From the NCBI GenBank assembly GCA_017477035.1, contig JAFUXW010000078.1, forward strand, positions 1 to 11,164: a DNA stretch of 11,164 bases, written 5' to 3'. A program made the position numbers and the translations under genes. How positions within the stretch are numbered: position 1 is the first letter of the stretch; each line of letters opens with the position of its first letter. This DNA is from Alphaproteobacteria bacterium (GTDB lineage Bacteria > Pseudomonadota > Alphaproteobacteria > RF32 > CAG-239). Of this stretch, positions 8,701 through 11,164 are shown in pieces. Under the pieces are notes generated by a model. It did not search any database. It was not told where the DNA came from and saw only the letters and a list, made by a program, of their open reading frames with translations.

Positions 8701-8816
8701 CGGGAAGTTTTTGATTTTGCCATAGATTGAGCAAATGAAGTATAATCACTGATTTCATCGGCATTAAATAAAGAGTTTATAACTTGTATAAACTCATCAT
8801 AATTAGCAATTATCAT
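5709..8816 (-). CDS. PcfJ-like domain plus leucine-rich-repeat protein
   Basis: A 1035-residue protein with no signal peptide or membrane helix. Residues 40-95 are rich in K, E, Q and L with heptad-like spacing and are probably a coiled coil. Residues about 230-325 match the PcfJ-like family: MHHCVGSYASRVEKGETQIY at 255-274, then HATVEFKNGKITQIKGPHD at 289-307. This is the M.HCV..Y / T.E...g.i.Q..G signature. PcfJ is named from an enterococcal conjugative plasmid and its biochemical role is unsettled; the conserved H and C hint at an active or metal site. Residues about 370-960 form an irregular leucine-rich-repeat array, with units such as LPEGVEELSLEGGFPSLTRL and LPDNITSLGLKGEFPELL, usually a binding surface. 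The last residues carry a CxxC (CNKC). The weak ribosome site GAGAAAAG lies just upstream of the start. GC resembles the neighbours. A cytosolic binding protein or a non-classically secreted effector is possible; neither is shown. Sure of the LRR, fairly sure of PcfJ. Confidence 0.85.
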   Translation of the reverse strand: MIIANYDEFIQVINSLFNADEISDYTSFAQSMAKSKTSRNIKRNRYQNELKQLKLQINECKQKLRQAERLENKREYSIELKKLNRIKQDLIKKNKAYSELNIFNEMSENAKVYACTRHLLSKYLPQALLEDLASLAKQNDDSSIIVNIQAFKDSRLYQDTAHIKDYILSYFENYPERIKGTRYFIGLHRKSPTLSDLLADINTYFEKLNSPSEKESNRIKKSHIGIKVIKTYPEKSLQMVQITTKAGLKYEGSVMHHCVGSYASRVEKGETQIYSLRNMGEANQELIPHATVEFKNGKITQIKGPHDSIISCEYVNTVRDMLLTLIKSKNFQDIINSESIPNADKNNIGIFKDTQNKIHDLFNFNEQNAVFDAITITEEALTALPLHKMKIKNLTYSGLISDEGLAKLLSLQGIENLHFKSLKYTGEVFDYSLMSLKDVYLDMEAPKLKQIILPPQTIYFSLNGNFDSLEHINLPQGIKEISLKGKFAKLHTLPEGVEELSLEGGFPSLTRLPDNITSLGLKGEFPELLNINTEILKNLSIESSDIVKKFTMHSMPNLRYLYLYGECVTGLEKLPQAPLLETLHVGSGNYELGKQYSNIGNNFTADYTHLKSLILNGTFPKIHKLDLSLNPELVEIEALGSKFEQLRILVFPNTLSTCILDFADLPKLEELDFSNINSKQLGKIESFNLGPLKFGNSHKARKDGSSHVKGISASFAHLNSLRTIKFPLCAEIVNLQNFSGVLHAKEFNFKELTKLKELNLSIIPFENIPHLDLSSCSELIDVCIDSNILNHTILPPSIEKLSIILAGENREMPEISLDSTTYKNLKTLVCTGFLPDSRLLKPSIENLTIHANNQKLENLTEINMENYKYVDMQLSGSDLSKLKKIVFPKCFKKMSLGDTSDNFTELDFSNTVGEVRIHQQGGIIDDNPKRSYFQVIRNVIVQEVNDEGHKFDNFLMLTDKQLQSIKHIKLGKDTCLLIYQRMPISADLTVDFAYDTPERAIKFMQEKNPQINFVQEQNSKKTENNFDKICNKCRN

Positions 8817-8845
8817 ATCTTTTCTCGGATTCTTGAACTTTTATA

Positions 8846-8874
8846 TATATAGACAGAAATAAAGTAATTGTCAA
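8846..8874 (-). promoter_or_regulatory. Sigma-70 promoter for the PcfJ-LRR gene
   Basis: On the - strand, a perfect -35 TTGACA (8869-8874) and the -10 TATATA (8846-8851) are separated by exactly 17 bases. Transcription would begin near 8839, giving a leader of about 23 bases. The -35 lies 6 bases after the ftsY stop, and no terminator is visible between ftsY and this promoter. The gene therefore has its own promoter but may also receive readthrough from ftsY. Confidence 0.75.
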
Positions 8875-8880
8875 GAAATT

Positions 8881-9798
8881 TTATTCGTCAATATCTACCA
8901 AACTGCAAGCATATTGATGTGCGTTAAATGTATCTAAGTCGTCAATTTGTTCCCCAACACCGATATAATAAATGGGTAATTTACTTTCTTCGGCAATTGC
9001 CACTAAAATTCCGCCTTTGGAAGAACCATCAAGCTTTGTTACAATCAAACCATTAACTCCGATAACCTCGCTAAAAGTTTGAACCTGTGCTACGGCATTC
9101 TGACCGGTAGTGGCATCTAAGGTGAGTAACACTGTATGAGGAGCTTGCGGTATAATTTTTTTTATAACACGTTCCATTTTTCTTAACTCATCCATTAAAC
9201 CGCTTTTATTTTGCAAACGTCCTGCCGTATCAATAAATACCACGTCGTCATTGTTTTTTATGGCTTCATTTAATCCGTCATAACAAAGACCGGCGCTATC
9301 GCATCCGTTGGCACCGAAAAACACTCGGATATTTAATTTTTGTGCCCAAGCTCTTAGTTGTTCCACTGCAGCAGCTCTGAAAGTATCAGCAGCAATAAAA
9401 GACACTTTCTTTCCCTGTTTTTGTAATTTTGCAGCCAATTTCCCTATAGTAGTGGTTTTTCCAGCTCCGTTTACTCCGACCATCAAAATTACATATGGTT
9501 TTACATTAGGACCTATAGCCAAATCTTGCTCGCAAGGCTGTAAAATTTTTTCGATATTTTGCGCCAAGAGACGACGAATTTCTTCATCCGTTATATCTTT
9601 ATTGTGTCTTTGTTTGGCAAATTCTGAAATTATTTTTTGTGACGAAACAACACCCATATCAGCAGTTAACAATAATTCTTCCAATTCTTCCAAAGTCGAA
9701 TTATCCAAAGACTTTTTATTAAATATATCATTAATTCCGATGCTTATTTTATCAGAAGATTTTTTTAATCCAAGTCCCAGTTTTTTCCAAAAACTCAT
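8881..9798 (-). CDS. ftsY: Signal recognition particle receptor FtsY
   Basis: FtsY is the SRP GTPase receptor. It docks Ffh-ribosome complexes at the inner membrane and hands nascent membrane proteins to SecYEG. At 305 residues it is a compact form. A short basic N-terminus (FWKKLGLGLKKSS) probably serves as the lipid-binding helix, and the long acidic A domain of the E. coli protein is missing. The N domain spans about 20-90. The G domain shows GVNGAGKTTTIGKLAAKL at 108-125 (P-loop), DTFRAAAVEQL at 138-148, DTAGR at 190-194, TKLDGSSKGG at 254-263 and GVGE at 280-283. All are as expected for an active SRP GTPase. The ATG abuts the mtaB stop codon (TAAATG), and its Shine-Dalgarno GAGGA lies inside the end of mtaB, so the two are co-transcribed and coupled. 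The mtaB-ftsY order is typical of alphaproteobacteria. Confidence 0.97.
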   Translation of the reverse strand: MSFWKKLGLGLKKSSDKISIGINDIFNKKSLDNSTLEELEELLLTADMGVVSSQKIISEFAKQRHNKDITDEEIRRLLAQNIEKILQPCEQDLAIGPNVKPYVILMVGVNGAGKTTTIGKLAAKLQKQGKKVSFIAADTFRAAAVEQLRAWAQKLNIRVFFGANGCDSAGLCYDGLNEAIKNNDDVVFIDTAGRLQNKSGLMDELRKMERVIKKIIPQAPHTVLLTLDATTGQNAVAQVQTFSEVIGVNGLIVTKLDGSSKGGILVAIAEESKLPIYYIGVGEQIDDLDTFNAHQYACSLVDIDE

Positions 9799-10833
9799 TT
9801 ATTCCTCACTTAATTCTCTTAAAATTGCAGCCCGACGTCGACGTTCTTCCATTGGAATCTGTTGCATTTTTGCTGCCGGCGTTCCTGAACGCTCCGAATA
9901 CGGAAATACGTGTAGTTTGTTTATTCCAGCTTCTTTGACCAATTTACATGTATTGTCGAATTGTTCTTCGGATTCTTGCGGAAAACCGCAAATAAAATCG
10001 GCACCGAATTTAACATCGGGACGAATATTGCGAATCTGTTGGCATAATTGGATTACATCTTCACGTTTATGTCTGCGTCCCATTAATCGTAAAACATCAT
10101 TATCACCAGATTGAACTGATAAGTGAAAATGAGAAGATATTTTATTGTGTTTACGTAATAAATTTATAAATTTATCATCAATTGCTGCCGGATCGAGAGA
10201 ACCGAAATTAAGTTCTGAAAGTTCTGGTATTTCCTCTAGAATATACTCTACCAAATCGGAAAAAGATGGCTTATATGAGCAAATATCTACGCCGGTCAGG
10301 CAAATTTCCTTAAATCCGTTATGCACTAATTTTTTTATTTGTTCCACTATTTTTTCTTGAGACGCCGAACGGTTTTTTCCACGTGCATAAGGTATAATAC
10401 AATAAGTACAGCGATGATTACATCCTTGTTGGATTTCAACAAATGCTTTATGACGTCCTTCAAAACCGGTAATTATGTAATCATTGCAATCAGTATCGGC
10501 AAATATATCACTGACTTGCTTTTTATCGGCGAATATGCCTCCTACATATTTTTCAATTTCTTTTTTCTCTTTATTGCCTAATACTAAACTGACTTCTTTC
10601 ATATCAGCTAATTTTGAAGCATTTATCTGTGCAGAACAACCGGTGACTATTATATCGCTATCGGGATTTTTGCGCTTTAGCTTACGGATAGTCTGACGGC
10701 ATTGTCTTTCGGCTTCTCCGGTCACGGCACAAGTATTAACAACGATAAGATTATCGTAGTATTTCAATTTTTCTTTCATAACTTCGGATTCATACGCATT
10801 AATTCTGCAACCGAATGTAACTATTTCTACCAT
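9799..10833 (-). CDS. mtaB: tRNA t6A37 methylthiotransferase MtaB, lacking the TRAM domain
   Basis: This radical-SAM enzyme adds a methylthio group to t6A37 of ANN-decoding tRNAs. The start is set at the ATG at 10833. The Shine-Dalgarno AAAGGA at 10843-10848 is 9 bases from it, but touches the in-frame ATG at 10842, which would add MNN. The protein then begins MVEIVTFGCRINAYESE, the usual MtaB opening. The UPF0004 domain carries cysteines at 9, 35 and 66 for the auxiliary cluster. The radical-SAM motif GCNHRCTYC has cysteines at 138, 142 and 145, and SGD at about 262 and FGADFICGFP follow later. The protein is 344 residues and stops at RRRAAILRELSEE, where family members of about 420 residues continue into a TRAM RNA-binding domain. 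No remnant can follow, because ftsY starts at the next base. It heads the mtaB-ftsY operon. Confidence 0.93.
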   Translation of the reverse strand: MVEIVTFGCRINAYESEVMKEKLKYYDNLIVVNTCAVTGEAERQCRQTIRKLKRKNPDSDIIVTGCSAQINASKLADMKEVSLVLGNKEKKEIEKYVGGIFADKKQVSDIFADTDCNDYIITGFEGRHKAFVEIQQGCNHRCTYCIIPYARGKNRSASQEKIVEQIKKLVHNGFKEICLTGVDICSYKPSFSDLVEYILEEIPELSELNFGSLDPAAIDDKFINLLRKHNKISSHFHLSVQSGDNDVLRLMGRRHKREDVIQLCQQIRNIRPDVKFGADFICGFPQESEEQFDNTCKLVKEAGINKLHVFPYSERSGTPAAKMQQIPMEERRRRAAILRELSEE

Positions 10834-10848
10834 ATTATTCATTCCTTT

Positions 10849-11160
10849 GCCGGCAATATATTTGATAATCGATAATTTTGCAATATTTTTTGTATAATAT
10901 TAGTATATCTTATGAACTTGAGTTTTGATATAACATAAAAAAGTATCACGGTTATGCGGTAATCTCATTTATACACTTTTAATATAAGAAATATAATAAA
11001 GTAACATATTGTTTTTACAATATATTTATTTATTACCCTGAAAATATTCTGGGTAAAATAAAAATAATGCTTGTCAAATAAAATATTTTTGTGTAAATGA
11101 AAAACAACAGGCAGTTATGGTCTGTAAAAATTTGTTTTAATTTTATGAGGTTAATTTATA
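10849..11160. other. AT-rich intergenic region between divergent genes
   Basis: About 310 bases without a credible gene. It separates mtaB (leftward) from a probable rightward gene starting at the window edge. It holds the mtaB promoter region and the shared motif at 10917-10932. It also has a 7-bp hairpin (11006-11012 with 11017-11023, TTTT loop) and a second hairpin (11033-11042 with 11047-11056, one internal mismatch, AATA loop). A weak promoter-like pair TTGTCA (11071-11076) and TAAATG (11094-11099), spaced 17, follows. Confidence 0.5.
10902..10940 (-). promoter_or_regulatory. Candidate promoter region of mtaB-ftsY
   Basis: Two - strand -10 candidates lie here. TATACT is at 10902-10907. 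TGTTATATC (extended -10) lies inside the motif at 10918-10940, which is shared with two other upstream regions in this window. Neither has a good -35 at 17 bases. The region is 70-110 bases upstream of the mtaB start. The exact transcription start cannot be chosen from sequence alone. Confidence 0.35.
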
Positions 11161-11164
11161 ATGA
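11161..11164 (+). CDS. Possible start codon of a gene running off the right edge
   Basis: ATG at 11161-11163 is preceded by GAGG at 11147-11150 with about 10 bases between, and by a candidate promoter at 11071-11099. Only the start codon and one base are present, so nothing can be said about the product. Confidence 0.4.

Noticed and set aside
5709..8816. LRR protein as an IpaH/SspH-type E3 ligase effector
   Set aside because: The LRR style is loosely similar, but no C-terminal novel E3 ligase domain or its catalytic CxD motif is visible; the protein ends soon after the repeats.
9308..10114. A long open frame on the + strand opposite ftsY and mtaB
   Set aside because: It lies antisense to two conserved genes with complete motifs. 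Its own translation is serine- and cysteine-rich low complexity, with no recognisable domain.
5668..10940. The near-identical 23-base segments at 5668-5690 and 10918-10940 as ends of a mobile element
   Set aside because: They are direct, not inverted. The span includes housekeeping ftsY and mtaB and no transposase or integrase. A third related copy before another gene fits a promoter motif better.
1..11164. CRISPR arrays, tRNA or rRNA genes
   Set aside because: No regularly spaced repeats, no tRNA cloverleaf with a T-loop GTTCRA motif, and no rRNA-like sequence was seen on either strand.

Overview
This 11.2 kb window is AT-rich bacterial chromosome with a layout that suggests an alphaproteobacterium. 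The evidence is an S9 protein with a charged N-terminal extension, mtaB fused end-to-start with ftsY, and an adjacent rplM-rpsI pair. The low GC content and a giant leucine-rich-repeat protein fit the host- or gut-associated, AT-rich alphaproteobacterial lineages. The lineage is inferred from gene content, not from a phylogenetic marker search.

Layout. At the left edge, on the + strand, is the 3' end of rplM (L13). It is translationally coupled to rpsI (S9), which is closed by an intrinsic terminator. Next on the + strand is a 709-residue exported or membrane-anchored protein of unknown function with a MORN_2/YwqK-like N-terminus, followed by a strong 13-bp hairpin. A near-consensus sigma-70 promoter then drives a Kef/CPA2-type cation:proton antiporter that has an unusual C-terminal extension with extra membrane segments. 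A hairpin with U-tracts on both sides (about 5009-5050) terminates transcription from both directions.

The rest of the window is on the - strand. Reading in the direction of transcription: mtaB (tRNA methylthiotransferase, apparently without its TRAM domain), ftsY (SRP receptor, start codon abutting the mtaB stop), a 1035-residue protein joining a coiled coil, a PcfJ-like domain and a long leucine-rich-repeat array, and a small 196-residue protein with a DUF1566/Lcl-like C-terminus. That last gene has clearly higher GC content. The last 320 bases are an intergenic region with two hairpins that ends on a probable start codon of a + strand gene.

How the genes work together. rplM-rpsI and mtaB-ftsY are housekeeping modules (ribosome; tRNA modification and membrane targeting). 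The antiporter is ion homeostasis. The block between the antiporter and ftsY (about 5050-8880) looks like an accessory islet holding the PcfJ-LRR protein and the GC-rich small gene. Three - strand upstream regions (mtaB, PcfJ-LRR, small gene) share a 16-base motif that overlaps their candidate -10 boxes. This is the most interesting regulatory pattern in the window. No tRNA, rRNA, CRISPR array, IS element or phage gene was seen.
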